A DNA stretch of 64,000 nt from Nemertoderma westbladi (GCA_032718475.1 JAUCBJ010004634.1:1-64000); one strand, 5' to 3'; counted from the stretch's first letter, positions 1 to 11,070 are shown. A program made the numbers and translations. Notes: generated from the sequence alone by a model not told the origin.

Positions 1-56
1 AAGACATATAAATTTTGGCAGGTTAAACTGCTAAAGGTCTTCAAAAGCGCGTACAA
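1..56 (+). repeat. 56-bp direct repeat, left copy
   Basis: Bases 1-56 recur without mismatch at 10743-10798, and the two flanking sequences then diverge. The unit has internal dyads: AAGAC (1-5) with GTCTT (37-41) outside, and GCAG (18-21) with CTGC (28-31) around a GTTAAA loop. The copy may extend left of the window. It could be the end of a mobile element, a long target or recombination site, or a short dispersed repeat. Confidence 0.7.
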
Positions 57-121
57 TAACAGTTATTGACTTTATTGCAGTAAGCAATAAAGTTGAAAGT
101 ACCGGTCAACCGGTAAACCTG

Positions 122-245
122 AACCGGTACTTCTGTAGGTCAGTAGGCCCAACTGCCAGAACCGGTACTGCTGTAGGTCCGTAGGTCCAACTGTCAGAAC
201 CGGTACTTCTGTAGGTCCGTAGGCCCAACTGTCCTAACCGGTACT
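122..245. repeat. 38-bp tandem repeat, about 3 copies
   Basis: The string AACCGGTACT recurs at 122, 160, 198 and 236, a period of 38 bp. The body of the unit is rich in GTAGGTC and CCCAACTG. It lies in the leader upstream of the Gag-like ORF. Confidence 0.8.
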
Positions 246-426
246 TCCAGTATAAGTACATTAGTATTATTCGATTTTGATTATTGTATACTGGTAGGTC
301 TTAGTATTTAATCAGGGACGGCCGCCCTGGTTTTTTATTGAGATTTTTACTTATTTCTGTCGGTTTTATTTACATGTAAGTTAATATTGAGCTGAAGACG
401 TGTAAGTCTGCTCAGATTGTTCAGAT

Positions 427-1000
427 AATTGTAGGCCGGACTGTTGTCGGATTGTTGTTGGGTTTGGAGAGATTACGGCGTGTGTAGAGTTTGTCCGATA
501 GAGTGCCAGTTAGTAAGTTGGGGCAGCCATAGCTGTAAGGTCAATCCCCTCTTAAAGAATAAATCGTACTACCGTGTTAGAACGCATACTAACTAACAAT
601 TTTGGAATCTGCACATACTGTAGTTTATTTAGGCTTGACAGTATTCTGCCAGCGCTTTGGACTGTGTTTGTTTGTGTGGTCTGTTCAGGTACCGTAATAG
701 TTATTACTCAGATATTTTGTAGGCTGGATTGTTGTCTAGCTATTATTAGGTCTGAAGAGATTGCTGCTTGTGTAGAGTTTGTCTGATAAAGTGCCAGTTA
801 GTAAGTTGGGGCAGCCATAGCTGTAAGGTCAATCCCCTCTTAAAGAATAAGTCGTACTACCGTGTTAGAACGCATACTAACTAACCGTTTTGGAATCTGC
901 ACATACAGTAGTTTATTTAGGCTTGGTGGTAGTCTGCCAGCGTTTGGTTTGTATTTTGTTTGAGTATTCTGTACGGGTAGCGTAATATTTATTATTCAGA
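427..1000. repeat. 288-bp tandem duplication in the leader
   Basis: Two diverged copies, about 427-714 and 715-1000. The best conserved block (GTGCCAGTTAGTAAGTTGGG and what follows) starts at 503 and again at 791. A short ORF inside it (574-786) lacks an ATG and reads only through one copy, so I do not call it a gene. Confidence 0.75.
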
Positions 1001-2326
1001 GTTTATGCGATTATTCGCAACATTCATGTCCCCAAGTTTATTCATACAGTAATTGTGTTTGTTATACATACCGTTATAGTTAAATTAACCCCGGTACTAC
1101 ACGGGCTGCTTGGCGTAGGAAAAGACTGGTGACTTTGTGCTTCGGTCACTCCAGCAGATGCCGTGGTTCTTTTAACTGTTCAAGTATATTTAACTACTGA
1201 TTATTTGTTGTACCAGTACTTGTACCTAATTTAGGGTTTAGTGTACAGTGCTTTCCGAAGTAATTAGTGTGTAGGCAGTATATTTGTGTTGTAAAGTGGT
1301 TAATAGGCACGCTGGATCTGGTAGTCCGCGGTAATTAACTTCTAGGTAGGAACACTCCGTGATACATAACGTAGTACCTATAGCGATACGGTTATAGGTC
1401 GTCAGGCGGTGGTATTTTCCTATCTGGACAGTGCAATATATTTACTACTACTTATTATTTTCAAATACCGTAGTACCCTGTCCGTTGTAATAACCAGAGT
1501 TCTAACCCTTTGTTAGACTGGTTTGTAGTTTCCCTGTAAAATTACCCTAAAATTTCGTACGTAATATTTTTGTTGTGTTTAGTTAGAGAATTAATCTCAC
1601 CCGTATCGTAAGTAATTCGTAGATAAGTAACTTAGGAAGTAGAATTATCTGTTTTAGTGTCTAATAAGTAGCACTTCACTGAGAGCGCACAGCTTTTGTG
1701 TAGTGATTACTTCCCAGAAATAATAACATCTATTTCAATATTGTAACAAAAACCCCTTTTTAACGGGTATATATCTATTATAAATCAACTCAAACGATTT
1801 ATAAATAGTAGGCCTGCCATACAACAACTAGGTCTCAATATCAGTTGGACTACTGCTTAAATAACGGTAATAAAGTAAGTTAAAGTAACCAAGTAACCCT
1901 AAAATATTCAGAAATTCAATTATTCTAAAATAATTGACATACCGGTATTTACCATAGGCTTATTATATTTATTTCTATAAATTTGTGCTGAAATCATACC
2001 GGTATTCTGTAATTAATTCTAGTCTGTAATAATTATACTTATATATACTATAAGTGTCAGCTGTATACCGGTATTCACGATAGGCCTATTATATATTTAT
2101 ATATATTTGTGCTAAAATTATATACCAGTACTCTGTGACAAATCTAGTCTGTAATAATACTTATATATATACTATAAGCATACTGGTATTCTAATATATT
2201 ATATATATATCACGCTACACTGAGTAGCAGTATCGGTAATTAATTGTTAGGCTAACAGTGATACTGAATTACTAGACTTACTTTGACTGTATTTATAGCC
2301 GTAGGCATTCAACTGTGTAAACAAAC
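1001..2326. other. Non-coding leader of the Gag-like ORF
   Basis: No credible ORF. The stretch from about 1900 to 2220 is AT-rich and repeats ACCGGTATT and TATATAT motifs in a loose period. I found no clear LTR end, primer-binding site or promoter. Confidence 0.5.
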
Positions 2327-5300
2327 ATGTCAGACGCAACCCAATCACTGTCAGATAGTCTCTTAGAAAGTGTTAGAATGAGTATTAGACTTAGACAGCG
2401 TATTAAAAGGATCTGTGACCAAGATAAAAGTATAGAACATCCCAGATCCAAGTCTAAGTCACCTACTATTGTAAAAAAGGCCATCCCTACAGTAGTAGTG
2501 TCAGACCCTAGGCTAGTAGAACAACGTAGGTCTATCATCGGCACTCGGGCCCAAGTCAAGCGGGATCAAGAAGCAGCTGTCAAACCGCAGCAACATCCTA
2601 GCCAAGAACCTAGTTCTCAGCGGCCCGATAGCTCCGGTGGTTCGGATACTGCTGAGCGGACACCCGAACGCGGAGCGAAGATGGCGGATACGGTTTATGA
2701 TGAGCGGCCAACCTATGAAGAATCAGCCGACGCCACTTCTTCTCAAGTGGAAAGCGAAGTGGAAAGCGAATTAACAGCAGCAGAGAAGCCGCGAACTAGA
2801 GACGCCATTGACATCTATCTGTCAGACTATCAGCGATTCATAGGAGACGAAGAGTTGAGGAGACGACTGTCTGGACTTCGCCCTAATAGTGAAGGAACCA
2901 AGCTTGTGTTGGACGCAATCGATGCGGAAATGTTAGCTGCGAACCAAGCTAAATTTGATGAACGACTCCGCCTCGTTAGAGTCCAAGAAGAACAAATAAA
3001 GAAAAAACAGATAGAGGACCGAAAGGCAGCAGCAGTAGCAGCGACAATGGCAGAGGTAGAAGCAGAAAGAAAGGCGGCAGCGGCAATGGCAAAGGCAGTG
3101 GCAGAAGCAGAACGGAGAGCGTCTGAGGAGACTACCCAACTGGAGTTGGAAAATCTGCAAGAGACGCAAGACTACATAAATAAACAGCTAACTGCTAGTC
3201 GAATGCAGATGATGAGACGATCTACTCCAAAACGCCAGGGATACACATCATCGGAGGAAAGCGAAACCACCGATCCTGAAGGCGGAGGAAATAGATCTCC
3301 TCTAAGCAGGCGTAGAAAAACATCTCACCGTCATAAACTGCCTGATTTGCCCCCAGCTGTCAGAAGACAACTAGCTAGCACAGACTTAGGTAGTACAGAA
3401 CCCACAGACCAAATTATTAAGGTCAAAAGACTCCCTACCATAGTTGATGAGCCTGAAATAATTAGGCCTGTCATTCCCAAAGCCACTCCTGTGCTAGAGA
3501 CCCCTGTACTTCCAGAGCTTAACTCTAAATTCCCTCTACACAGTACTACACTGCCTGTACCCGGTAGAACAGTCCATGAGAATATCCCTGTCCTGGAAGC
3601 TGAGAGAGAAATCAAAGATTTGTCTCCCGTCGTCCCGCGTCAGCCTGCTACAATGTTGGCGACTCCCGCTTCGGCGGTCGAGTGGGTAGAGGAGGGACGG
3701 CGGGGGATGAATCTCCTGCTCGGACAGATGCAGGAGACTGTCCACCAACTTAAGGGAACAGTAAGGGAAGGTAGGGCCGAATTGCAAGAAGTGCAGCAAA
3801 GTATCGCTCTAGAACGCGACAAATTAGTCAATATACAAAAAGCGATACCAATAACCCCTGTAACATTGTGTCAACCTGTTAGGTCTGAAGTATTACATGC
3901 GCAAGGTGTGGAACCTACACGCATCTATACTGCTAGCGAAGTAGAAACTCCTATAGCAAACCCTATTAAGGGTGATTATAGACCTGTTGTTAATGATATT
4001 CCCTATAGACCTGATAATGATCCGAGAAATTTATATACCGATAATTCGATATTAAATAACACGATGGCCCAAGAAAGCTTTACGCGTCAGATGGCTAGGA
4101 CAGAAGCCCGCCAAGCGGTCAAAGTGGGAGAGATCGTCAAATTCAATGGAGATGAGATGAAATGGTTACCTTTCAACGAATATTACAAAGACAGCATACA
4201 AAACTCTGTACTATCTAACGGAGAGAAACTTAGGTTCCTCATCAAGTGCTTGGAAGGACCTCCCAGGTTAATGGCGTTAAAGTTTATTGGACATCCAGAA
4301 GGATTAAGACAAGTATGGGATACATTAAACATCAGGTATGGTAACAAGGATAACATAGCTAAGTATTTGTATGCAAAATTAGTAGCCCCCCGACACTTCC
4401 TTAGTAGCGGGATTATAGAGTTTTCCGATGAAATTCAGGAAATCTGTAGACAATTGGACTGGTTAGGTAAGTCTCATGAATATCAGAGTTCCATGGTTAT
4501 TGGAGCAGTAGTCTCTACTTTACCCAAGGGTGGAGTATGTACACGTTGGGACAAGAAAGTGTTGTACATGAATGAACAACAACGACGAAGCCCTACCATG
4601 ACTGATCTCATGTCCTTCTTAGATGGTGAAGTAAAACTACAACTCATCAAGCAGTCCAGAGAGAAAACATCGGAAAATAAGGTAAGTGAGAAACCCGTTT
4701 CTAGAAGGGTAACACCAGTGTGTTATACTGACGACGGCGAAAGCCAAGTCTCTCAGGAAGAGGACAGCGGGAAAGACACAGCAAAATCTTACTATGATAA
4801 CAAGACCTATAAAGACGTAAGTAAATATAAGTCTCGAACCAGTGACCGGAGAGAACAGGTAACAACAACTCCTCCTACGTCTCCTAAGAGAATTCACGGA
4901 AGAAAGCCCGAAGAAAGAACGAGAGTGCATAACGTTACCCAAGGTAAAGTGAGTAACATCAAACCAAAATGTGCGCTGTGCGACGGGCCCCACCGTTTGA
5001 GTGCGTGTGCTGAATTTCTAAAGAAATCCCCTGTAGACAGACGTACAGTCCTGTGGAATAAGCGGTTATGCTATAATTGCCTCAGATCAGGACACCAACG
5101 GCGAACCTGTTACTCCGACGTAAAGTATGCAAAGTGTGACGCGAAACATCACATCTTGTTACACAGTGAGTTCGAACAAGACAACCCGAGTCAGGTAAGT
5201 GAGCCCGAACTACATGTCCAATTCAGTGATGTAAATGACACTGATCAAGAGTCTGAGATGGAAGGATTCTATACTGACGAATTCTCCGACGCCAACGAAT

Positions 5301-6403
5301 CCTGTTACCTAATAAATACCTCAGTGTATCGAGCACTTACTTATGAAAAGGACATCAACAATGAGTTTCCCCCAACTACTTTTGCCAAACAACCATCGTG
5401 GAAAGCTCCAACTTCCAACGTAGGAATCAGAGAATTTCCTGTAGTGCAGGTAAGAGTTCATGGTCCTAACAAAAGTTACATAGTGAACGCCCTCCTTGAC
5501 TCCGGCAGCACAGGAACATTCATCGATCAAGAACTAGACGAAGATATTTTTGCTGGACAACCCAAATTCCGGACTAAATTGAATATGTCAGGAATTATGC
5601 AGGTCTGGAAATCTACCCTAACGGCAGACTACTATGTAGGTGTGTTGTCCACCCCCCAGGATAAATTAGGAGCACAAGGTATAAGGTCGGTAAAAATGGT
5701 GGCTATAAAGAACTTCGCTGCTACCCAAGCAGACCTTTATAATTGGGACGAGGATGAGAGCATCCAACATCTTAAGGTACCTCGATTCCAGACAGATTAT
5801 CCTGGAGTGCAAATACTCATCGGCCAAAACGCGCATGAGGCGCTCGAGACATTGGAGAAACGGCCTGCTCAACCGCAGCCACTACAAACCTATGCGGTAA
5901 GAACTAGAGTAGGTTGGTACTTCACTGGCCCTTCCCGTAGAACTCTCAAAGAGAGATTACTTCAACAACAGGTATACCAAGTAAAGGAATGGGAAGTGGA
6001 GAGCAGCGATGTGGACAATCCAACTGAGGGAACACCATACTCCTCAGATAATGACGATATTAACTCCAATGTAGATCAATGGAGACATTGCCTTGGGACG
6101 ATTAATCCAGCCGACATCGCTTCCAGAGGAGCAACTCCTCAAGAACTGATAGATACTCCAGGCTGGTTAGGTGGATCCGACTTCTTAAGTAAAGAAGAAG
6201 AAGAATGGCCTCCTCATCTTACCCCGGCGGAGATTAGACAGGCCAAGGGAGCGGAGAAAGTAACACAACAACTCAATCGCCCAGCTAGTCGTTTATGTTT
6301 ACTGGAAAGAGACCAAAAACTGTCCGGAAACTATGGAAGGCAAGATACTCTTCCTACGACCACTTCCCTAATCCGACAAGTATCTAGGGACTCCATAACG
6401 TAA
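2327..6403 (+). CDS. BEL/Pao-type Gag-protease polyprotein, RT to integrase absent
   Basis: Intact 1358-codon ORF starting at ATG 2327 in a good context (AAACAAACATG). Residues 1-600 are charged and low-complexity, with a predicted coiled coil around 205-295. Residues about 606-780 match the BEL/Pao capsid region (DUF1759-like; FNGDEMKWLPFNEYY). Zinc knuckles lie at about 880-945 (CALCDGPHRLSAC, CYNCLRSGHQRRTC). An aspartic protease has LLDSGSTGTFID near 1056. Straight after it, at about 1252-1290, comes the family's RNase H-integrase linker (NPADIASRG, then a W..G block). So about the whole RT and RNase H, and then integrase, are missing, yet the frame stays open. By family knowledge, Gag assembles a retroelement capsid and the protease matures it. 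A non-autonomous element using another copy's Pol is likely; domestication is possible. Confidence 0.85.
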   Translation: MSDATQSLSDSLLESVRMSIRLRQRIKRICDQDKSIEHPRSKSKSPTIVKKAIPTVVVSDPRLVEQRRSIIGTRAQVKRDQEAAVKPQQHPSQEPSSQRPDSSGGSDTAERTPERGAKMADTVYDERPTYEESADATSSQVESEVESELTAAEKPRTRDAIDIYLSDYQRFIGDEELRRRLSGLRPNSEGTKLVLDAIDAEMLAANQAKFDERLRLVRVQEEQIKKKQIEDRKAAAVAATMAEVEAERKAAAAMAKAVAEAERRASEETTQLELENLQETQDYINKQLTASRMQMMRRSTPKRQGYTSSEESETTDPEGGGNRSPLSRRRKTSHRHKLPDLPPAVRRQLASTDLGSTEPTDQIIKVKRLPTIVDEPEIIRPVIPKATPVLETPVLPELNSKFPLHSTTLPVPGRTVHENIPVLEAEREIKDLSPVVPRQPATMLATPASAVEWVEEGRRGMNLLLGQMQETVHQLKGTVREGRAELQEVQQSIALERDKLVNIQKAIPITPVTLCQPVRSEVLHAQGVEPTRIYTASEVETPIANPIKGDYRPVVNDIPYRPDNDPRNLYTDNSILNNTMAQESFTRQMARTEARQAVKVGEIVKFNGDEMKWLPFNEYYKDSIQNSVLSNGEKLRFLIKCLEGPPRLMALKFIGHPEGLRQVWDTLNIRYGNKDNIAKYLYAKLVAPRHFLSSGIIEFSDEIQEICRQLDWLGKSHEYQSSMVIGAVVSTLPKGGVCTRWDKKVLYMNEQQRRSPTMTDLMSFLDGEVKLQLIKQSREKTSENKVSEKPVSRRVTPVCYTDDGESQVSQEEDSGKDTAKSYYDNKTYKDVSKYKSRTSDRREQVTTTPPTSPKRIHGRKPEERTRVHNVTQGKVSNIKPKCALCDGPHRLSACAEFLKKSPVDRRTVLWNKRLCYNCLRSGHQRRTCYSDVKYAKCDAKHHILLHSEFEQDNPSQVSEPELHVQFSDVNDTDQESEMEGFYTDEFSDANESCYLINTSVYRALTYEKDINNEFPPTTFAKQPSWKAPTSNVGIREFPVVQVRVHGPNKSYIVNALLDSGSTGTFIDQELDEDIFAGQPKFRTKLNMSGIMQVWKSTLTADYYVGVLSTPQDKLGAQGIRSVKMVAIKNFAATQADLYNWDEDESIQHLKVPRFQTDYPGVQILIGQNAHEALETLEKRPAQPQPLQTYAVRTRVGWYFTGPSRRTLKERLLQQQVYQVKEWEVESSDVDNPTEGTPYSSDNDDINSNVDQWRHCLGTINPADIASRGATPQELIDTPGWLGGSDFLSKEEEEWPPHLTPAEIRQAKGAEKVTQQLNRPASRLCLLERDQKLSGNYGRQDTLPTTTSLIRQVSRDSIT

Positions 6404-8030
6404 TAACATATGGAGTGGGCGTGTGACTATATCATTTTATATTTGTTTTTATTTTATAGTTATGTATGTATTATTATGTAATTTTATTATAATCGTTTTC
6501 TTTAATTTTATTTAGTAGAATGTTCTTTTAGTGATTATTTAGTAGATTAGTGCAATATATTAGTGTTTATTACGTACGTAATTACTTATAATATATATTT
6601 AGTGCGACGGCGAGAAAATAATTATTTTTCTCTTTCCTTACTGTCCGTATCATATTATAAATACGTGACTACAGTAAGATGAAATGTCCGTACTTATTAA
6701 AGTACAATAAAGCCACTACTATATTCAAGTATTATTGGTAGGCAGAGTATTAGGAATGCAAAGTTCAGATCCTCGTGTCTTGGCTAAACCAAGCTCTGGG
6801 TAGACCTTGGAAACGACTTGCCTCTTCACACTGACATTGCTTCGTGCGATATTGCTCTCATACCATATATAATAATACATATAGTAGCGTGATGTCCCTC
6901 TAACAGTAGCGTGAAACGCAAATAAATATGTTAAACCTTTTGACCATCTGTAATTCTAGTCGATTAAGATATCGCGGCACCCACCGATATACTTGAAAGA
7001 CAAATTCTAGAATCAGTGGTTAACGTCCCCAGACAAGTTCTGGAATAAATCGGTGCCCATCTTAAATATTAATTTAATATTTAGTAAAATCTGTAAAATT
7101 CAGATCCGTTAACAATTCTAGTCGATTAAGATATCGTAGCACTTACCGATACTCTTAAAAGACAAATTTTATAGAATTAAGGATCCTATGTCCCCAGACC
7201 TGCTCTGGAATCAAATTGTGTCAATTTTAACATCAAATAATAAAATTCACGGGAATAAATTTAAATTCATGTTTTAAATGAATTTCATAAATTGTCATTT
7301 TGTACAATTTATAGCATTCCCAAAATTCCATTAATTAATAGATCATGGGAGCGGAGATTCATCCTATTGAGTGTATTAGAGTGCGAGAATCTCCAACATA
7401 TAGTCAATAGCCGATAAAATTAATAAAATCATGCATAAAGAGGATATTGACAATTAAAGAATTATTATTAAATAGCATCCCAGATCTGTATGCATGAGAA
7501 TTACCCTAATTCTACCGCTAGCTTTCCATAATGTCACCATGGCAACAACCACGCTAGAATTAGAAGCAAGTTAAAAGAACAATAGAAAGCTTGTCCCATT
7601 GCATAGCATAGAGAATATAACACACTGTTAGTATCCAAAGATACACAGTAATAACGTGACATTCTGGAAGGCACTGACTAACGGACAAATGGCCTGTATG
7701 TGTACAATTGGTGACAGTTGTGTAGAATTTGTGCGTTTGTAGGTGAATGTTACTGCTAAGGTGTGTTTACAGTAGCTAGTCGCAATTGTGAAAGTAACCC
7801 AACTCTCCTATAGAAAGAACCTAAAGTGGATTCAAGCCTTTGGGACGGACAGTGGAGTGACTTGTGCCGGTTATCGTTGTCGTGCTGTTGCTACATGTTG
7901 GCGTAAATACCGCGACAACGGTACATCGGCGCTGAGAATCCCACTGTCCGGGGGCAAAGAGAGGTAGGCAGCGACGTCCGCTCGCCTAAACATAAACTCA
8001 TTTCGATATTAATAAACTCAGATAGCAGAT
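6404..8030. other. Non-coding stretch after the Gag-protease ORF
   Basis: AT-rich with no credible ORF. It contains the diverged duplication at 6952-7230. I see no polypurine tract or LTR copy of the leader, so I cannot assign a 3' LTR. Confidence 0.45.
6952..7230. repeat. 161-bp diverged duplication with paired hairpins
   Basis: The block beginning AATTCTAGTCGATTAAGATA starts at 6952 and again at 7113. Each copy carries a hairpin of the form CCAGA-5 nt-TCTGG, at 7029-7043 and 7194-7208, with the stem kept and the loop changed (CAAGT versus CCTGC). In the first copy CACCGAT and ATCGGTG could also pair as an outer stem. Confidence 0.65.
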
Positions 8031-9167
8031 ATGACGGAGTTGATAGAAGATGATCTTGGTATCAGGGAGCGATATACTCTACCTTTACAAGCATTTGTGG
8101 ATAGCTTGATACGCGGTGAAACCGATCCAACCATTACGGAGGACGATGGTCGTTATATCGAACCGCCGATGTCCCAAGAGCAACTTACGCGTGAATTGGA
8201 CTAGCGAAAATTCACCGCTCGCTATACGCATCGTAATAGTACGTATATGGACTTCCTAACTACCGGCCATCCTATCGATTTACATGATACGGACGATGTA
8301 GACACCGAAAGGGAAATGGTTCTATTTAAATATCATACCCAGCGGAGTCGTAACGATAAACCGAGAATAGATCACGAAAATTCTATTCGTAACAGACTGG
8401 GAAGACAAACCAGTATGCCTAGAATCTGAGGAGATTCAGCCTATCGCGCCCGGAACAGCGACAACGATTACATCCTAGAATGGTATCAAGGTCCACAGTG
8501 TCTCACTGCGTACAATTATCGCCATGCCAACTATGTTTCTCGGCAACGTTGTCGGTTATGCGCATCGAGAGACCATGTTACGCCCATGGACACAAACGTC
8601 CGCTGTTCCTATTTCCACGAACAACCGGTGATGGAAATTTATTGTGCATATTGCAGACTCAATAACTTGCACATTTTTGCGGTTTGCCCTCAATTTATGA
8701 CTCAATGTCACCATTGTCAACTAAAGGGACACGCCAGTTTCGATTGCCCTTTTAATCACGATTTGGAAAGCGTAGATGAAATGATCACACTACGTTACAT
8801 CAGAGCTTGGGAAGCGAACGCTGATTTACATTGTGATTCGCGCCATCGCTATTATCCCGGACGCGCTTACGAAGGAATTTATGCGTTCCATCCTTATCTA
8901 TTCGCTTCTGTCGAACAGAAATCACGCATAACGAGTTACGAACTACTGAAGCGCGTCGGAGAATGTATTTCAACCAAGTTCGTACGTAAATTTCTCAGGA
9001 GTGTTAATCCTAGCGACCTTCATTCCTATAACTTAATCAATTACATCCGTCAGGATCCGGACTATGGAGACTTATTTGTTAACTCACACCCCGAGTTACA
9101 GGAAGTATATCGACGGCCGAGCCCGCGAATACCGAGCCCGCGAACGCGAGTTGGAAAGAACCATTAA
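8031..9167 (+). pseudogene. Second element ORF, zinc-knuckle protein with two in-frame stops
   Basis: One reading frame runs from ATG 8031 to 9167 with a TAG at 8202-8204 and a TGA at 8427-8429. The frame keeps protein-like composition through both stops. Cysteine/histidine motifs lie at about 8550-8760 (CRLCASRDH, then CAYCRLNNLHIFAVC and CHHCQLKGHASFDC), resembling retroelement nucleic-acid-binding knuckles. I do not recognise the rest. It is probably a decayed second gene of the element between the 56-bp repeats; programmed readthrough is the alternative. The last intact part begins at ATG 8586. Confidence 0.55.
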
Positions 9168-9483
9168 ACCCCTGAGGTTTCTAACTGCCTATGGTCCACC
9201 CACGGCTCTCGTTCAGACCACTCGTAAAGGACCCGTAAGAGCGGCTGTCTTAAAACGAGCTCTCAAAGCCGTTAGACCCCTCTCCCCCGACGTTCATGTC
9301 AATCAACCCAGTACTTCGACTGGCGGATACACCGACCATAATCCTACACTCTCTGATGCAATCATATTGCACCCTTCACCCAGGAGTTATAGCCCTCCTT
9401 GTAAAGTGGCTCGCCACAAAGAGAAAAGGACTCTGGCTAGCTTTAAAAAACTGCGTAAACGCCGTCCGCGCAAGAAAGACTAA
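9064..9483 (+). CDS. Overlapping basic ORF, unknown
   Basis: 139 codons from ATG 9064, in the +1 frame relative to the preceding ORF and overlapping its last 104 bases. The product is arginine/lysine rich and ends in a strongly basic tail (RKRRPRKKD), which would suit nucleic-acid binding or nuclear import. It may be the C-terminal part of the zinc-knuckle protein, reached by a frameshift, or separated from it by an indel. I do not recognise a family. Confidence 0.4.
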   Translation: METYLLTHTPSYRKYIDGRAREYRARERELERTIKPLRFLTAYGPPTALVQTTRKGPVRAAVLKRALKAVRPLSPDVHVNQPSTSTGGYTDHNPTLSDAIILHPSPRSYSPPCKVARHKEKRTLASFKKLRKRRPRKKD

Positions 9484-10742
9484 CTGTTTAGAGTATTTAC
9501 GTATATTAGAAACTGTGATTTTGTATATTTTATAGACTCAAATCCCATTTTCTGGGAGCGGTGTAAAAGCTTCTGTGGGATATAACTGGCCCCTTTGCTT
9601 CGCAATCCAGTTTCCCCCCAGGCGCTGGAATACTCTAAAAAGGTTCTCTAACTGTATATATATTCCCCTCGCCCGCAAGGTACCGTTATAGGTGTTTTAA
9701 CGGACATAAAAGTCATTCTGCTATATACGTGTTTTGGCGGACATGGTAAGGCAAAAAACCTGCAATGCACCAAATACCTTTCACAGCTTAGCCGTGATGA
9801 TTCAGATTGCGACATCTAGCAGCTGGTTGCTGGCATGGAAACAGCCATTGGACGCACGGTTCTTTGTTTGGTTTGAGCCAATCAGAGCGATTTTTTCTGT
9901 CGACGTGTAGATATTTGGTCGATCATACTAGGAGTGTTCAGTCTTACTGTTTTTTGTGATACTTTGTGTTATTGCTATCTAGGCCAGGAACAACGGCTCT
10001 AGAGTCAATTCGTTTCAGACTTTAGAAGAAACATTAGTAGGCTTAAGATTATAGAGCGTATAACTGTTATCGGTCCATATCAGTACATTGTCATATCATA
10101 TCTTAACCTACCGTCTTAATAGTTTGCTGTTGTTTGGTTGAATATTATTTGGAGAACATTTATAAAGAACCCAAATTTCCCAATTTTCTTGATACACTAC
10201 AGGTTAGAGAGACGGGTTATATATAGCGATTGCGACTTATATTATTGTGGTTTGTAGTGAATTTAATGCTATTTGATAAGCACTACATGAATCCGTTGCT
10301 GTTCTCTTTATATATGATAAAATTCATTGACGGTCGGCAAATTAGTGAGCAGTATTGTGTGTTACCGGTAGTGTGCATGATTGTGACTGATAACTAAGCA
10401 TTTCCTAAAGAATGCGCCTCATACGTGAATCATAAGCCTTACCGACTTACCGTTGTGATTAGTATAAGTCATATCTCTGTTTACCTAGATAGAGCGCCAC
10501 GTCCTAAAGGAACTGTTAATATTTCCAGAAAGTAAATAATATTAGTCAGAAATTAATTATTAACGATCAATCGAATAATACAATCCAGTAAGCTTACACT
10601 GCAATAATAATCTAAGCCCTCAGAATCCAGCCCCCCGGGTATATCCAGCGGGTGAATGGACGCGCACTAGGCTAGCTTCTGCTAATGTTGTGTTTATTGG
10701 TGTTAAATATTTGTCATCTTCTAAAGTATATTTATAAACCAA
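9484..10742. other. Non-coding stretch up to the right 56-bp repeat
   Basis: No ORF of note. One segment near 9540-9640 is more GC-rich than its surroundings. No polypurine tract was visible just before 10743. Confidence 0.4.
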
Positions 10743-10798
10743 AAGACATATAAATTTTGGCAGGTTAAACTGCTAAAGGTCTTCAAAAGCGCGTACAA
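10743..10798 (+). repeat. 56-bp direct repeat, right copy
   Basis: Identical to bases 1-56. Together the two copies bracket the region with the Gag-protease ORF and the second ORF, a spacing of 10742 bp. The length is far above the 4-6 bp target duplication made by LTR-element integrases. Confidence 0.7.
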
Positions 10799-10859
10799 CC
10801 TGCTGATGTCAAGCGTTATAATTTTGGATAAATAAATTTATTATAACTGTAAGACAGTT

Positions 10860-11070
10860 ACACTGGTGCTGCACGAAGGCCCCAAGCAAATTCAACTTGG
10901 AAAATCTCTAAACTTTTGACAGACTATTTGTGTACCAAGTTTGGTTACATTTCATCGGGGATCGTTCAAAATTGAACACTGCAAAAAAAGCGACAGAACG
11001 ACAGGTTGATTAATGGTACCCCTACGCTAAGCTCACTCACTTCGTGGCTCGCCCCACACCATTTTCAACC
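10860..11070 (+). repeat. Interspersed repeat ending CTCGCCCCACA, copy 1
   Basis: A member of a dispersed family in this window. Shared landmarks, in order, are TACCAAGTTTGGTTACAT, a GTTCAA segment, GGTACCCCTACGCTAAG and the end GGCTCGCCCCACA. Other copies lie near 18230-18470, 22265-22510, 51960-52110 and, reversed, 39720-40115. The type (SINE or MITE) is not settled. Confidence 0.6.

Noticed and set aside
574-786. 70-codon ORF in the leader
   Set aside because: Has no ATG start, lies inside a tandem duplication and is not kept in the second copy.
2293-5872. Several minus-strand ORFs opposite the Gag-protease ORF
   Set aside because: Antisense shadows of a compositionally biased coding region.
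1-10798. Ordinary LTR retrotransposon with 56-bp LTRs
   Set aside because: No TG..CA ends, no primer-binding site after the left copy and no polypurine tract before the right copy.
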